A stretch of 64,000 nucleotides of DNA from Sphingobacteriaceae bacterium GW460-11-11-14-LB5 (GCA_002151545.1 CP021237.1:2418001-2482000), one strand, 5' to 3'; shown: positions 8,690 to 17,645, counted from the first letter of the stretch. Notes: generated by a model from the sequence alone, not told the origin. A program made the numbers and translations.

Positions 8690-9319
8690 TTATTTTTTAG
8701 TAGGTGTTTTTGTCTCTTTCTTAACTGCAGGTGTAGCTTTAGCAACCGTCTTTTTAACAACTGTTGCTGCTTTTGCAGGTGTAGCAGCCGGAGTTACCGC
8801 TTTTTTAACTGTTGCAGCGGCCTTTGCCGGAGCTTTAACCGCTGTACTTGTCGCTTTTTTAGCAACTGTTGTAGCCTCCTTTACCGCTTCTTTTGCTTTT
8901 GCTACCGGTTTTGCCAATACTTTCTCGGCTTTTTCTTCTGTTTCTATTGCCGCAACCTTAATGCTTTGCACTACTGGTTTAGCCTTTGCAACCGCTTTTT
9001 TAACCACTTTTTGAGCAGATTTTTCAGACTTACTTACCGCTTTGGCAACTGGTTTTTTTGCTGCTTTTGCTTTCTCTTTTGATGCATGTAACAAATCATC
9101 AATTTTCTGTCCCACATCAGCTTTTACGATGGTAAATTTTTTGGTTAATTTTTTAGCCACCCGTTTGCTGGCCTTACCCACCTCCGCGCTAATTTCCGAT
9201 ACATCATGACCTAAACTTTTAATCACATCTAAGAACTTATCCGTGATCGATTGCTCCAGTTGTTTTTTAGCTTCTTTCTTTGTGATCTTTTTTTGAGACT
9301 TCGGTTTAGTGGTTTTCAT
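8690..9319 (-). CDS. histone H1-like Lys/Ala-rich protein
   Basis: A 209-residue, very basic protein. Residues about 1-85 are Lys-rich and predicted helical, with some ordinary hydrophobic positions (ITDKFLDVIKSLGHDVSE). Residues about 85-209 are low-complexity Ala/Lys/Pro/Val/Thr repeats of the KPVAKAKEAVKEA and TPAKAATVVKK type, like the tail of eukaryotic histone H1 and of bacterial H1-like nucleoid proteins. It probably binds DNA or RNA electrostatically; polyphosphate binding is another possibility given ppk1 next door. No signal peptide is present. The family assignment rests on composition, not on a catalytic motif. Confidence 0.65.
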   Translation of the reverse strand: MKTTKPKSQKKITKKEAKKQLEQSITDKFLDVIKSLGHDVSEISAEVGKASKRVAKKLTKKFTIVKADVGQKIDDLLHASKEKAKAAKKPVAKAVSKSEKSAQKVVKKAVAKAKPVVQSIKVAAIETEEKAEKVLAKPVAKAKEAVKEATTVAKKATSTAVKAPAKAAATVKKAVTPAATPAKAATVVKKTVAKATPAVKKETKTPTKK

Positions 9320-9395
9320 ATTATTTTTCGTTTTTTTGTGAGAATGGATTAATTTCTATTAAATCTACTTATTTTTTTACTTTAAAGCTAAAACC

Positions 9396-9887
9396 ATGCC
9401 TTCTTTTGATATTGTAAGTAAAGTTGATGCGCAGACATTAGACAACGCCATTAACAATGCTAAAAAAGAAATTCTTAACCGATTCGACTTTAACGGATCG
9501 AAAAGCACGATCGATCTGGATAAAAAAACAAATGTGGTAACCATTGTTACTGAAGATGATATGCGCTTAAAAGCAATAGAAGGTTCAATCATTTCGCGGA
9601 TGATGAAACAGAATTTAGATCCGAAAAGTTTAAATTTTGGCGACGAGCATCAGGCATCGGGCAACATGATCAGAAAAGAAATCAGCATTAAAGAAGGATT
9701 AGACAAAGAGGCTGCTAAAAAAGTGGTGGCGAAAATCAAAGCCAGCGGTTTAAAAGTTCAACCTTCAATTATGGACGATCAGGTTCGCGTAACTGCAAAA
9801 AAAATCGACGATCTGCAAGCAGTAATCAACCTGTGCAGAAACGAAGATTTTGGTCAACCGCTTCAGTATATCAACATGCGTAACTAG
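9396..9887 (+). CDS. yajQ: YajQ-family nucleotide-binding protein
   Basis: A 163-residue protein with the family start MPSFDIVSKVDAQTLDNAINNAKKEI and the characteristic helix-strand order of the two ferredoxin-like YajQ domains (about residues 1-90 and 91-163). It ends with a conserved-looking 'QPLQYINMRN'. YajQ proteins bind nucleotides, and some bind cyclic di-GMP and act with transcription factors; which of these applies here is unknown. It is divergent from the H1-like gene, with a 76-bp shared upstream region. Confidence 0.93.
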   Translation: MPSFDIVSKVDAQTLDNAINNAKKEILNRFDFNGSKSTIDLDKKTNVVTIVTEDDMRLKAIEGSIISRMMKQNLDPKSLNFGDEHQASGNMIRKEISIKEGLDKEAAKKVVAKIKASGLKVQPSIMDDQVRVTAKKIDDLQAVINLCRNEDFGQPLQYINMRN

Positions 9888-9916
9888 GTGTTAAACTGGT
9901 TAATTGTATAAAAGTT

Positions 9917-9969
9917 GAAATTGGTTAATTGTTAGATAATTCGACACGATTAAGCACTTAACCGATTTC
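9917..9969. repeat. inverted repeat after yajQ
   Basis: GAAATTGGTTAA (9917-9928) and TTAACCGATTTC (9958-9969) pair at 11 of 12 positions around a 29-nt loop. Additional GGTTAATTG copies lie just before. No T-run follows, so it is not a typical intrinsic terminator, though it may stabilise the yajQ mRNA end. Confidence 0.45.
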
Positions 9970-10066
9970 AATCGTTAACCAGCCAAATAACTGACCGATT
10001 AAGCAGTGTATGCTATTACGGATTTTGACAGCAAAACAATCATTCAAAATTCAATCATTAATTCAC

Positions 10067-10513
10067 ATGGAAATCAGCGAAAACGGATTTATATTTTCTG
10101 ATAAAAAAGCGCTTTTAGTTATCGATGACATACACCATTATTTAAGTGTAGAATCGTATTGGGCAAAAGGTATTCCGCTGGATACCGTAAAACGTTCTAT
10201 AGAAAATTCGCTTTGTTTTGGTATTTATAAAGATCAGGAGCAAGTGGGTTTTGCACGCTGGGTAACGGATAAGGCTACTTTTGCCTGGCTTTGCGATGTT
10301 TACATTAAAGAAAGCTACCGTGGCTTGGGCTTATCGAAAAAACTGATGTCTTTTATGATTTTCCACCCGGATTTACAAGGATTAAGGCGCTACCAGCTCG
10401 CTACTTTAGATGCGCATAGCCTGTATACGCAATTTGGCTTCTCTCCTATCCAAAACCCGGAAAATCAAATGGGTATTGTGATTCCAAACATATATAACCA
10501 AGACCCGGAATAG
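10067..10513 (+). CDS. GNAT-family N-acetyltransferase
   Basis: A 148-residue GCN5-type acetyltransferase. The acetyl-CoA-binding region reads CDVYIKESYRGLGLSKKLM, with the R/Q-x-x-G-x-G/A motif as R-G-L-G-L. A C-terminal 'ATLDAHSLYTQFGFSPI' is the usual Tyr-containing strand and helix. I take the ATG at 10067 (MEISENGFIF); an upstream start at 10010 would add 19 residues unlike the family. The substrate cannot be predicted. It appears to be a single gene. Confidence 0.85.
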   Translation: MEISENGFIFSDKKALLVIDDIHHYLSVESYWAKGIPLDTVKRSIENSLCFGIYKDQEQVGFARWVTDKATFAWLCDVYIKESYRGLGLSKKLMSFMIFHPDLQGLRRYQLATLDAHSLYTQFGFSPIQNPENQMGIVIPNIYNQDPE

Positions 10514-10571
10514 ATAAAAAAAACCTTTTTCCAACGCTCTTGTTTTTAAACCTATAAAACATAGAGAAAAC

Positions 10572-11168
10572 ATGAAAAAGATATTTTTATTGTCCGCCGG
10601 GATTGCCTTAGCGCTTTCCTTTCAAGCTTGTCAAACCGCTGATAAAAAATCGGCTACCACTAAAGACAGTATTTCTGGAGATACCAACATGGTAAACGGC
10701 AACCATGTTACAGGCTCCGAAAGCACCGAATCGGGTGTTGATGAGGCTGGAGCAACTTTTTTAAGAAAAGCAGCTGTTGGCGGCATTATGGAAGTTGAAG
10801 CAGCAAAAATTGCCCAAACCAATGCCAAAAGTGCTGAGGTAAAAGAATTTGCAGCCAAAATGTTAACCGATCATACGAAAGCCAATACAGAATTAAAAGC
10901 TTTGGCCATAAACAAAAAGGTAATTACCCCCGATGCCTTGCCTGCAGATGATCAAATCCACCTGGATGAAATGAAGAAAATAACCGGTACAGCCTTTGAT
11001 CAACATTATATGCAAATGATGGTTACTGATCATGAAAAAACAATAAACTTGTTTAAACTCGGCATGCAGAACCGCGATCAGGCCATTAAAACCTGGGCTG
11101 GTAATACATTGAAGGTAATCGAATTGCACGATGAAATGGCCAAAAAGATTGTAGCGAACTTAAAATAG
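10572..11168 (+). CDS. DUF4142 lipoprotein
   Basis: A 198-residue exported protein. The signal sequence MKKIFLLSAGIALALSFQAC ends in a lipobox with Cys20, so it is probably lipid-anchored in the periplasm or outer membrane. Residues about 55-195 form a ferritin-like all-helical DUF4142 domain with the recurring D-H patterns 'AAKMLTDHTKANTELK' and 'HYMQMMVTDHEKTINLF'. Such proteins are common in soil Bacteroidota, and no firm function is established. A paralogue without the lipobox lies at 32939-33634. Confidence 0.88.
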   Translation: MKKIFLLSAGIALALSFQACQTADKKSATTKDSISGDTNMVNGNHVTGSESTESGVDEAGATFLRKAAVGGIMEVEAAKIAQTNAKSAEVKEFAAKMLTDHTKANTELKALAINKKVITPDALPADDQIHLDEMKKITGTAFDQHYMQMMVTDHEKTINLFKLGMQNRDQAIKTWAGNTLKVIELHDEMAKKIVANLK

Positions 11169-11191
11169 ATTGTTTTTCAATAAAGATAAAT

Positions 11192-11274
11192 CGTTATTTC
11201 GAGAGAAGTCGAGCACCACATAGTGCTCAGCGAAGCTGAATCTGTGTGAATAGATTGCTCTGGTCGAGATGACG
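11192..11274. repeat. palindromic repeat, TCATTTCGAG family
   Basis: The block begins CGTTATTTCGAGAGAAGTCG and ends CTCTGGTCGAGATGACG at 11274. The two ends are imperfect inverted copies and match the elements at 24337-24442 and 26570-26655. Confidence 0.75.
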
Positions 11275-11332
11275 ATTTTCTATTAGCCCCGTATAACTGA
11301 ACAAAATGTGTGAAAGACATCATTTTTAATAC

Positions 11333-11354
11333 AATTTCTTTCTAAAAAGAAATT
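11333..11354 (+). promoter_or_regulatory. perfect 9-bp inverted repeat upstream of the subtilase gene
   Basis: AATTTCTTT (11333-11341), loop CTAA, AAAGAAATT (11346-11354), 37 bp before the ATG. It could be an operator or an mRNA hairpin. A possible -7-like TAACTTTC follows it, so the repeat would sit near the core promoter. Confidence 0.35.
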
Positions 11355-11391
11355 AAAATTAACTTTCGCCGTTTAATACAAAAATACATAA

Positions 11392-13005
11392 ATGAATAAG
11401 AGTAGAATTTTCAGCGCGCTTTTAAGTGTCGCGCTCATCAGTGCTGTACCAACTTTAGTCCATGCACAAAAAGCAAATTGGCAAAATCTTGATCTTAAAA
11501 CCGATAGTACATTCGGAATCAGTACCGAAAAAGCATATAAAGAACTTCTAAAGGGGAAAAAATCTGTTAAAGTGATCGTTGCCGTGAATGATGGCGGTGT
11601 TGAAGCTACTCACGAGGATTTAAAAAGGATAATGTGGGTTAATACCAAAGAAATAGCGGGTAATGGCAAAGACGATGATAAAAATGGCTATATCGACGAT
11701 ATCAACGGCTGGAACTTTATTGGTGGCCCAAAAGAATCTATAAATTTTGAAACGCTGGAGTTAACGCGTTTAGTACGCCGTAATCAAGACCGTTTTGCCA
11801 ATACCACTGATGCAAATGTTGCAGAAAAAGATAAAAAGGACTTTGCTGTATTTAAAGCACAGAGAGCTGATTTAGAAAAGCAACTGGCAGAAGCTAAAGA
11901 AAATCTGGCAGGGTTAACAGGTTTCAAAGCAGCGCTTGATGCAGTAGTCAAAAAAATTGGCAAGCAAGATCCTAGCCTTGACGACTTTAAAAATTTTAAA
12001 CCAGTTACCGATGTTGATGCCCGGGTACAAGCGGTAGTAATTGAGGAATTAGGAAAAAATACCTTTAAAGATTTTTATGAAGAGCAGATTACAGAAGGCT
12101 TTGACTATTATAGCCGCCAGGTTAATTATAACTTAAATCTCGACTACGATCCACGCGCTATTGTGGGCGATGAACCGAACAATGTTAAGGAGAAATTTTA
12201 TGGAAACAATGATATAGCTGGTCCTGATGCCATGCACGGCACGCACGTAGCAGGTATTATCGCCGCCGACAGAACAAATAAACTGGGCATTTTAGGTGTG
12301 GCGGATAATGTGGCTATTATGGGTGTTCGTTGTACGCCTAATGGTGATGAGAGAGATAAGGATGTTGCAAACGCAATTCGTTATGCTGTTGATAATGGTG
12401 CTAAGGTAATTAACATGAGTTTCGGCAAGCCTTATACCGAGAACAAAGAAGTTGTTAACGAAGCGATGAAATATGCCGTTGAAAAAGATGTACTGATTGT
12501 ACAGGCTGCCGGTAACGAAAACAAAAACATCGATGTAGAAAGTAATTTCCCTAATCACAAAGATTTAGATGAAAAAACCATTGCTTCATGGATAACCGTG
12601 GGTGCATCGGGTCCTAAAGATGATGAAACACTTAAAGCCAGTTTCTCTAACTATGGTAAAACGCAGGTAGATGTATTTGCGCCGGGAGTTAAAATTTATT
12701 CATCAGTACCTGGTTCTAAATACAAAAACTTAGACGGTACAAGTATGGCTTCTCCTGTTGTAGCGGGTTTAGCGGGATTAATCCGCTCTTATTACCCTAA
12801 ATTAACGGCTGCCCAGGTGAAAGAAATTATTGTTAAATCGGTAACAAAGGTTAACCATAATGTAGAATATGCTAAAAGTGAAGAACCTGGCGCAGAAAAA
12901 ATTTCTGTTCCTTTCTCTGACCTTTGTATTAGTGGCGGAATCGTAAATACTTATAATGCCCTAAAATTAGCAGCAACTTACAATGGTAAGGCCGTTGCTA
13001 AATAA
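11392..13005 (+). CDS. secreted S8 (subtilisin-like) serine protease
   Basis: A 537-residue subtilase with a Sec signal peptide (MNKSRIFSALLSVALISAVPTLVHA, cleavage near residue 25). The catalytic triad is visible: Asp67 in VAVNDGGVEATHEDL, His282 in AMHGTHVAGII and Ser451 in DGTSMASPVVAG. The oxyanion Asn is in VQAAGNEN. About 215 residues separate Asp and His, against roughly 30 in classical subtilisins; the insert (about 110-260) is charged and helical. No PorSS/T9SS C-terminal domain is visible, so a periplasmic or surface location is inferred. A bidirectional terminator follows. Confidence 0.93.
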   Translation: MNKSRIFSALLSVALISAVPTLVHAQKANWQNLDLKTDSTFGISTEKAYKELLKGKKSVKVIVAVNDGGVEATHEDLKRIMWVNTKEIAGNGKDDDKNGYIDDINGWNFIGGPKESINFETLELTRLVRRNQDRFANTTDANVAEKDKKDFAVFKAQRADLEKQLAEAKENLAGLTGFKAALDAVVKKIGKQDPSLDDFKNFKPVTDVDARVQAVVIEELGKNTFKDFYEEQITEGFDYYSRQVNYNLNLDYDPRAIVGDEPNNVKEKFYGNNDIAGPDAMHGTHVAGIIAADRTNKLGILGVADNVAIMGVRCTPNGDERDKDVANAIRYAVDNGAKVINMSFGKPYTENKEVVNEAMKYAVEKDVLIVQAAGNENKNIDVESNFPNHKDLDEKTIASWITVGASGPKDDETLKASFSNYGKTQVDVFAPGVKIYSSVPGSKYKNLDGTSMASPVVAGLAGLIRSYYPKLTAAQVKEIIVKSVTKVNHNVEYAKSEEPGAEKISVPFSDLCISGGIVNTYNALKLAATYNGKAVAK

Positions 13006-13025
13006 TTTAAAGATAGTGATTAAAC

Positions 13026-13064
13026 AAAAAATGCGTCCCGATGTAAAATTGGGACGCATTTTTT
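13026..13064. terminator. bidirectional intrinsic terminator
   Basis: The stem AATGCGTCCC/GGGACGCATT has an 11-nt loop and is flanked by an A-run on the left and a T-run on the right. It can therefore terminate both the subtilase gene and the convergent oxidoreductase operon. Confidence 0.88.
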
Positions 13065-13087
13065 ATTTACGATATTTAGAGAAGTAA

Positions 13088-15211
13088 TTATGCCAAAATC
13101 TTATCGGGTGTTATCGGCAATGTTCTGATTCTTTTTCCGGTGGCATTAAAAACGGCATTGGCTACTGCTGCAGAAAAACCGATCAGGGCAATTTCGCCCA
13201 TACCTTTTGCCCCCATGGGATTAATATAGGGATCGGGTTTATTGATGAAATTAACATCAATCTCTGGTACATCTGCATTTACCGGAACGTGGTAATCGGC
13301 AAAATTGTTGTTGATATATCTTCCATAACGGTGATCGATGATGGATTCTTCCGTTAGCGCCATCCCAATTCCACCCACTGCACCGCCCAGCATCTGACTT
13401 CTTGCCGTTTTCGGACTCACAATGGTACCTGAATCGCCTACGGAAACAATTTTACTCACTTTTACAACACCGGTTAGGGAATGAACTTTGACCTGCACAA
13501 AATGAATCGAGAACGAATACATCGAGTAACTATCTTTTTCCTTGCCACCCTGGCTCTCTTTGGTTACTTCTATTTGCGGCAGGTTATTCTTTTTTAAAAC
13601 ATCAACAAAATTAGCCGTAGCATCCATATTTGAATTTGCGGCCAGTTCTGCAATTGCAGACTTTAATGCCACACAAACATCGTTCACGGCCGAACCTACG
13701 GTAGATAATGTAGCCGATCCACCCTGACTTGGTGCTGGTGGCAAAGAAGAGTCGCCCAATTCAAACGTAATTTTATTTACAGGAATCTTCATTAATTTAT
13801 TGGCAATTAAAGTCATGCCAGTTCCTGTTCCCGGGCCAATATCACTGGTTGCACTTTGCAAAAGCAGCGATCCATCAGCCTTTAAAATACCCTTCACGCT
13901 TGCCTTGCCTCTGTTCGCGTTAAATACACCCACACTTACCCCATAACCGGTTTGCCATGGTCCTTCTGTCAAACTACCCGGTTTATTTTTCCGGTTGCTC
14001 CATCCTATTTTCTCGGCCCCGATTTTATAGGCTTCTTTGATGTTTTTGCTCGAAAAGGGTTTATTTTTCTGCTGATCGGTTTCAGGATCGTTTTTGATTC
14101 TAAAATCCAATGGATCCATGTTCAGGGCATGCGCCATTTCATCAATTGCACTTTCAAGCGCAAAAGCTCCTGTTGCTTCGCCTGGTCCACGCATCCATAT
14201 CGGTACACCCAGATCAACCGGTACAATGGCATACGAAGTATTTACATTATCGCATTGGTACATAAACTTCGCCATGTTCACCACCCCTTCTGTAAAGTTC
14301 TCATAAGTGGAAGTTTCGCCATACGCCCTATGCGTAATCCCTGTTAATTTACCATCTTTATTCGCACCCAAACCGATGGTTTGTATCGCTGCCGGCCGAT
14401 TACCGACCATTGTAAACATCTGCATCCTCGTAATCACCACTTTTACAGGTTTACCAATATGTTTGGAAGCCATCACTGTTGCAATTTCGAGTGGCCATGT
14501 ACGCAAAGCCATGCCAAAACCACCGCCCACAAACTCCGAATTCACCTGAATATTCTCCATCGGAATTTTAAAAACGTTGGCAATAGTGCCCTGCGTAGCT
14601 TTTACACCCTGTGTTTTGGCATAAACGGTAAGTTGGTTATTGGGTCGCCAATCGGCAATAATCCCATGCAGTTCCATCGGGTTATGTGTTTCAATTGGCA
14701 GAAAATATCTTTCTTCGAGCTTTACCTCTGCGGTTTTATAGGCATTTTCTATACCTCGTTTATAGTCAGCTTGTCCCTGGAGCTTTTTAGCCTTAGGATC
14801 TTTTAATGCCTTTTCAAAATCGGTATTAAATTCTTCTTTGGCATAGGTTGCTTTAACGAGTGAGGCGGCATGAGTAGCCCTTTCGAAAGTATTCGCCACC
14901 ACGATTGCAATGGGTTGCCCGTTATAAAAAATCTTATCAGTATAAAAAATCTTCATCTGCGGACCACCTTCCTGCTCATAAGCAGCTGCCGATGGCTTAT
15001 TCAAGTGCGAAACCACAGCAATTACACCTGGTGCTTTTTCAGCGGCCCTGGTATCAAGCGCAGTAATTTTCCCCTTGGTAATGGTACTGGTTACCAAAAC
15101 ACCATAGGTTAAACCAGGTAATTCATATTCAGCAAAATACTTAGCTTGTCCGGTAACTTTCAAAATTCCATCTACGCGATCGTTATCGTCTTTTAACATT
15201 CTCTTTTCCAT
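13088..15211 (-). CDS. paoC: molybdopterin-binding large subunit of a xanthine dehydrogenase-family aldehyde oxidoreductase (PaoC-like)
   Basis: A 707-residue Moco subunit of the xanthine oxidase family, the size of periplasmic PaoC. Recognisable segments are the N-terminal GILKVTGQAKYFAEYELPG, the cofactor loops FVGGGFGMALRTWPLE and SQGGSATLSTVGSA, and the C-terminal GAKGMGEIALIGFSAA, whose Glu is the predicted catalytic base. It has no signal peptide, which fits export with the Tat-carrying small subunit. The predicted reaction is oxidation of aldehydes to acids. It is the last gene of a three-gene operon, 2 nt after the FAD subunit. The dedicated chaperone PaoD/XdhC is not in this window. 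Confidence 0.88.
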   Translation of the reverse strand: MEKRMLKDDNDRVDGILKVTGQAKYFAEYELPGLTYGVLVTSTITKGKITALDTRAAEKAPGVIAVVSHLNKPSAAAYEQEGGPQMKIFYTDKIFYNGQPIAIVVANTFERATHAASLVKATYAKEEFNTDFEKALKDPKAKKLQGQADYKRGIENAYKTAEVKLEERYFLPIETHNPMELHGIIADWRPNNQLTVYAKTQGVKATQGTIANVFKIPMENIQVNSEFVGGGFGMALRTWPLEIATVMASKHIGKPVKVVITRMQMFTMVGNRPAAIQTIGLGANKDGKLTGITHRAYGETSTYENFTEGVVNMAKFMYQCDNVNTSYAIVPVDLGVPIWMRGPGEATGAFALESAIDEMAHALNMDPLDFRIKNDPETDQQKNKPFSSKNIKEAYKIGAEKIGWSNRKNKPGSLTEGPWQTGYGVSVGVFNANRGKASVKGILKADGSLLLQSATSDIGPGTGTGMTLIANKLMKIPVNKITFELGDSSLPPAPSQGGSATLSTVGSAVNDVCVALKSAIAELAANSNMDATANFVDVLKKNNLPQIEVTKESQGGKEKDSYSMYSFSIHFVQVKVHSLTGVVKVSKIVSVGDSGTIVSPKTARSQMLGGAVGGIGMALTEESIIDHRYGRYINNNFADYHVPVNADVPEIDVNFINKPDPYINPMGAKGMGEIALIGFSAAVANAVFNATGKRIRTLPITPDKILA

Positions 15212-15213
15212 AA

Positions 15214-16197
15214 CTAAGCTTTTGATTTTGCAAGATTCAACGCTTCAATAATCGTATTGGGTGCCAGTTTAAGTTTGAAGTCATTCCCTCCAAAACCTTT
15301 AGCATCCTTCATGGCCAACTGAGCCGCCTGTTCGAAATTCGACAAGGTAGCTTCTTTTCCTTTTAAGAAATTTTCAGATGCCGTTAAACGCCAGGGTTTG
15401 TGCGCTACACCGCCCATGGCTAATCGAACATCCGTAATTTTATTATTGCTGATCTCAAAGGCTGCTGCTACGGATACCAGTGCAAAAGCGTAGGAAGCCC
15501 GGTCCCTAACTTTGAGGTAATGGTAATTTTTAGCCAGGTTATTCACCGGAATCTCCAAACGGATAATCATTTCATCCACCTTTAAGTTATTGTCTAACTG
15601 CGGCGTATCTCCTACCAGGCGATGAAATTCTTTAAATGGCATTTTACGTTCTCCTTTGGCGTTGGCCAATATCACTTCAGCATCTAAAGCGACTAAAGCG
15701 ACACACATATCGCTGGGATGAACGGCAATACATTTCTCTGAAGTCCCGAAAATAGCATGCATGCGGTTGAAACCTTCCATGGCCCCACAGCCCGTTCCGG
15801 GCTGACGTTTGTTACAAGGCATTTCAGTGTCGTAAAAATAGCCACAACGTGTACGCTGCATCATGTTACCGCCAACCGTAGCTACATTTCTCAGTTGCGC
15901 AGATGCCCCAGCCTGTAAAGCCCATGATAGTAAGGGTAGCTTCTCTTTAATCAGGGCATGATCTGCAACAGCTGTATTGGAAGCCAAAGCGCCAATGTGA
16001 ATTTTATTCCCAATCTGCTCAATTTGTTTTAATGGAACATGATTGATGTCGATGAGCTTTTCGGGTGCAGTAACCCCTCTTTTCATCAGGTCAATCAGGT
16101 TGGTACCACCAGCCAGGAATTTTGCATTTTTATCTTTTACCAGTAAGGCAATTGCTGATTTTGCCGTGGTTGTTCTTAAATATTGAAAATTGATCAT
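15214..16197 (-). CDS. paoB: FAD-binding middle subunit (PaoB-like)
   Basis: A 327-residue FAD subunit of the xanthine dehydrogenase/CO dehydrogenase family. The FAD motif KFLAGGTNLIDLMKRG is near residues 25-40 and the second loop RNVATVGGNMMQRTRCGYF near 103-121. The segment from about 121 to 145 has a Cys pair region (MPCNKRQPGTGCGAMEG) like the extra [4Fe-4S] insertion of E. coli PaoB. It passes electrons between the [2Fe-2S] and Moco subunits. Its ATG overlaps the stop of the small-subunit gene by 4 bp. Confidence 0.87.
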   Translation of the reverse strand: MINFQYLRTTTAKSAIALLVKDKNAKFLAGGTNLIDLMKRGVTAPEKLIDINHVPLKQIEQIGNKIHIGALASNTAVADHALIKEKLPLLSWALQAGASAQLRNVATVGGNMMQRTRCGYFYDTEMPCNKRQPGTGCGAMEGFNRMHAIFGTSEKCIAVHPSDMCVALVALDAEVILANAKGERKMPFKEFHRLVGDTPQLDNNLKVDEMIIRLEIPVNNLAKNYHYLKVRDRASYAFALVSVAAAFEISNNKITDVRLAMGGVAHKPWRLTASENFLKGKEATLSNFEQAAQLAMKDAKGFGGNDFKLKLAPNTIIEALNLAKSKA

Positions 16198-16817
16198 ACT
16201 GTTTCGCCTCCTTCCTTAACTTCAATAATTGCATCAACTATATTAGGATAAGCGCCACACCTACAGATGTTTCCACTCATATATTCACTTATCTCTGCTC
16301 TTGAACCCGTATGACCTTCACGCACACAGGCTACGGCGGACATAATCTGACCAGGTGTACAATACCCGCACTGAAAACCATCATGTTTGATAAATGCCGC
16401 CTGCATGGGGTGTAAAGTATCGCCATTTGCCAAACCTTCAATCGTAGTAATTTTCTTTCCTTCATTCATCACAGCCAGACTCAGGCAGGAATTTACCCTT
16501 TGTCCATCCACATGAACGGTGCAAGCACCACACTGACCATGATCACAGCCTTTTTTGGTGCCTGTTAAGTGCAGTTCTTCCCGCAAATAATCTAAAAGTG
16601 TTACCCTGGGCTCTACTGTTGTTTGATAAGCTTTGTTATTTACCGTAAGCTTTAAGGGAATTTTCTCAAAAAGTTCGGCGAAACGCTCATCGGCATTACT
16701 TTCAGCGGCTTTAACTGCAACGCCTGGTGTTAAGGCAATGGCGGTAATTACTGAGCTTTTTTTGAGGAAATCGCGCCTGCTATCACCCTGATTTGGTTTC
16801 TGATCGGAAGATTTCAT
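16194..16817 (-). CDS. paoA: [2Fe-2S] small subunit with Tat signal (PaoA-like)
   Basis: A 207-residue iron-sulfur subunit. A twin-arginine signal (SRRDFLKK, residues 13-20, followed by a hydrophobic stretch) indicates folded export of the complex to the periplasm. The plant-ferredoxin-like domain has CDHGQCGAC and a following Cys (NSC). The C-terminal helical domain has CGYC and CRC. Together these are the eight cysteines for two [2Fe-2S] clusters. It is first in the operon paoA-paoB-paoC and the only subunit with a signal. The physiological aldehyde is unknown. Confidence 0.9.
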   Translation of the reverse strand: MKSSDQKPNQGDSRRDFLKKSSVITAIALTPGVAVKAAESNADERFAELFEKIPLKLTVNNKAYQTTVEPRVTLLDYLREELHLTGTKKGCDHGQCGACTVHVDGQRVNSCLSLAVMNEGKKITTIEGLANGDTLHPMQAAFIKHDGFQCGYCTPGQIMSAVACVREGHTGSRAEISEYMSGNICRCGAYPNIVDAIIEVKEGGETV

Positions 16818-16992
16818 AATTGGATATTTAGATATTGGGATGTACTCCTAAGTTCGTAATTCTTAAGTTCTTATTGTAGCCATTCAGAAATTTAGAATTA
16901 TTCTATTGAGTAATATTTTTATATAACTCCCTAGAAACAAATCATTAACAAAATAATTTTCAAAATGTTCAACCAATTTATACTTTTATAAC

Positions 16993-17643
16993 ATGGACAA
17001 CGTAAAACCACTACCCGATTTATCAGCAGAAGAACAACGCGTTTTAGGCTCATTAATAGAAAAAAGCAGAACTACGCCTGATTATTATCCTATGACTTTG
17101 AACAGCTTAACAGCTGCCTGTAACCAAAAAAGTTCGAGAAATCCGGTGGTAAATTACGATGAGGAAACCATAACTTTAACACTCAATCAACTTAAAATAA
17201 AAGGTTTAATCTCCACTGCTACAGGAGGATCAAGCCGTGCAACTAAATACAAACATAATCTGGCCATTGTTTATCCTTTAGTGCCATCGGAGTTAGCCAT
17301 TATCTGTCTTTTACTTTTACGCGGACCGTTAACACCTGGCGAAATTAATAGCAATTCGGGAAGGTTATATGAATTTGAAAGTATAGAAGAAGTTTTGGAA
17401 CAACTTCAAAAACTATCAGATGAAGAACCTGCCTTTGTTAAACAACTGGCTAAGAAAGCTGGTCAGAAGGAAGCCCGTTTTGTTCATCTTTTAGGCGAAC
17501 AGGCCGAAACCACCACAGAACCTGAAACCGAAACGATAGCCGTAGCACAATTTGATCCTACAGAACTGGAAAACAGAATAGAAAAATTAGAACTGGAAAT
17601 TGAAGAATTGAAAGAACTGGTTAATTTATTGATGGATAAGTAG
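16993..17643 (+). CDS. YceH/DUF480 family protein
   Basis: A 216-residue protein of the UPF0502/YceH family. It starts near 'LSAEEQRVLGSLIEKSRTTPDYYPMTLN' and contains two winged-helix-like modules (about 10-90 and 95-165), with the family-typical motif LLRGPLTPGEINSNSGRLYEF. The last 30 residues are a Glu-rich coiled coil (ENRIEKLELEIEELKELV). No function is established. A near-consensus -7 box (TACTTTTA) lies just before the ATG. It is divergent from the aldehyde oxidoreductase operon with 175 bp between them. Confidence 0.88.
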   Translation: MDNVKPLPDLSAEEQRVLGSLIEKSRTTPDYYPMTLNSLTAACNQKSSRNPVVNYDEETITLTLNQLKIKGLISTATGGSSRATKYKHNLAIVYPLVPSELAIICLLLLRGPLTPGEINSNSGRLYEFESIEEVLEQLQKLSDEEPAFVKQLAKKAGQKEARFVHLLGEQAETTTEPETETIAVAQFDPTELENRIEKLELEIEELKELVNLLMDK

Positions 17644-17645
17644 GT

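Noticed and set aside
13952..15112. Several open frames on the plus strand inside the aldehyde oxidoreductase large-subunit gene
   Set aside because: They mirror the codons of the strongly supported PaoC gene on the other strand, have unnatural composition (Cys/Phe/His-rich) and no promoter.
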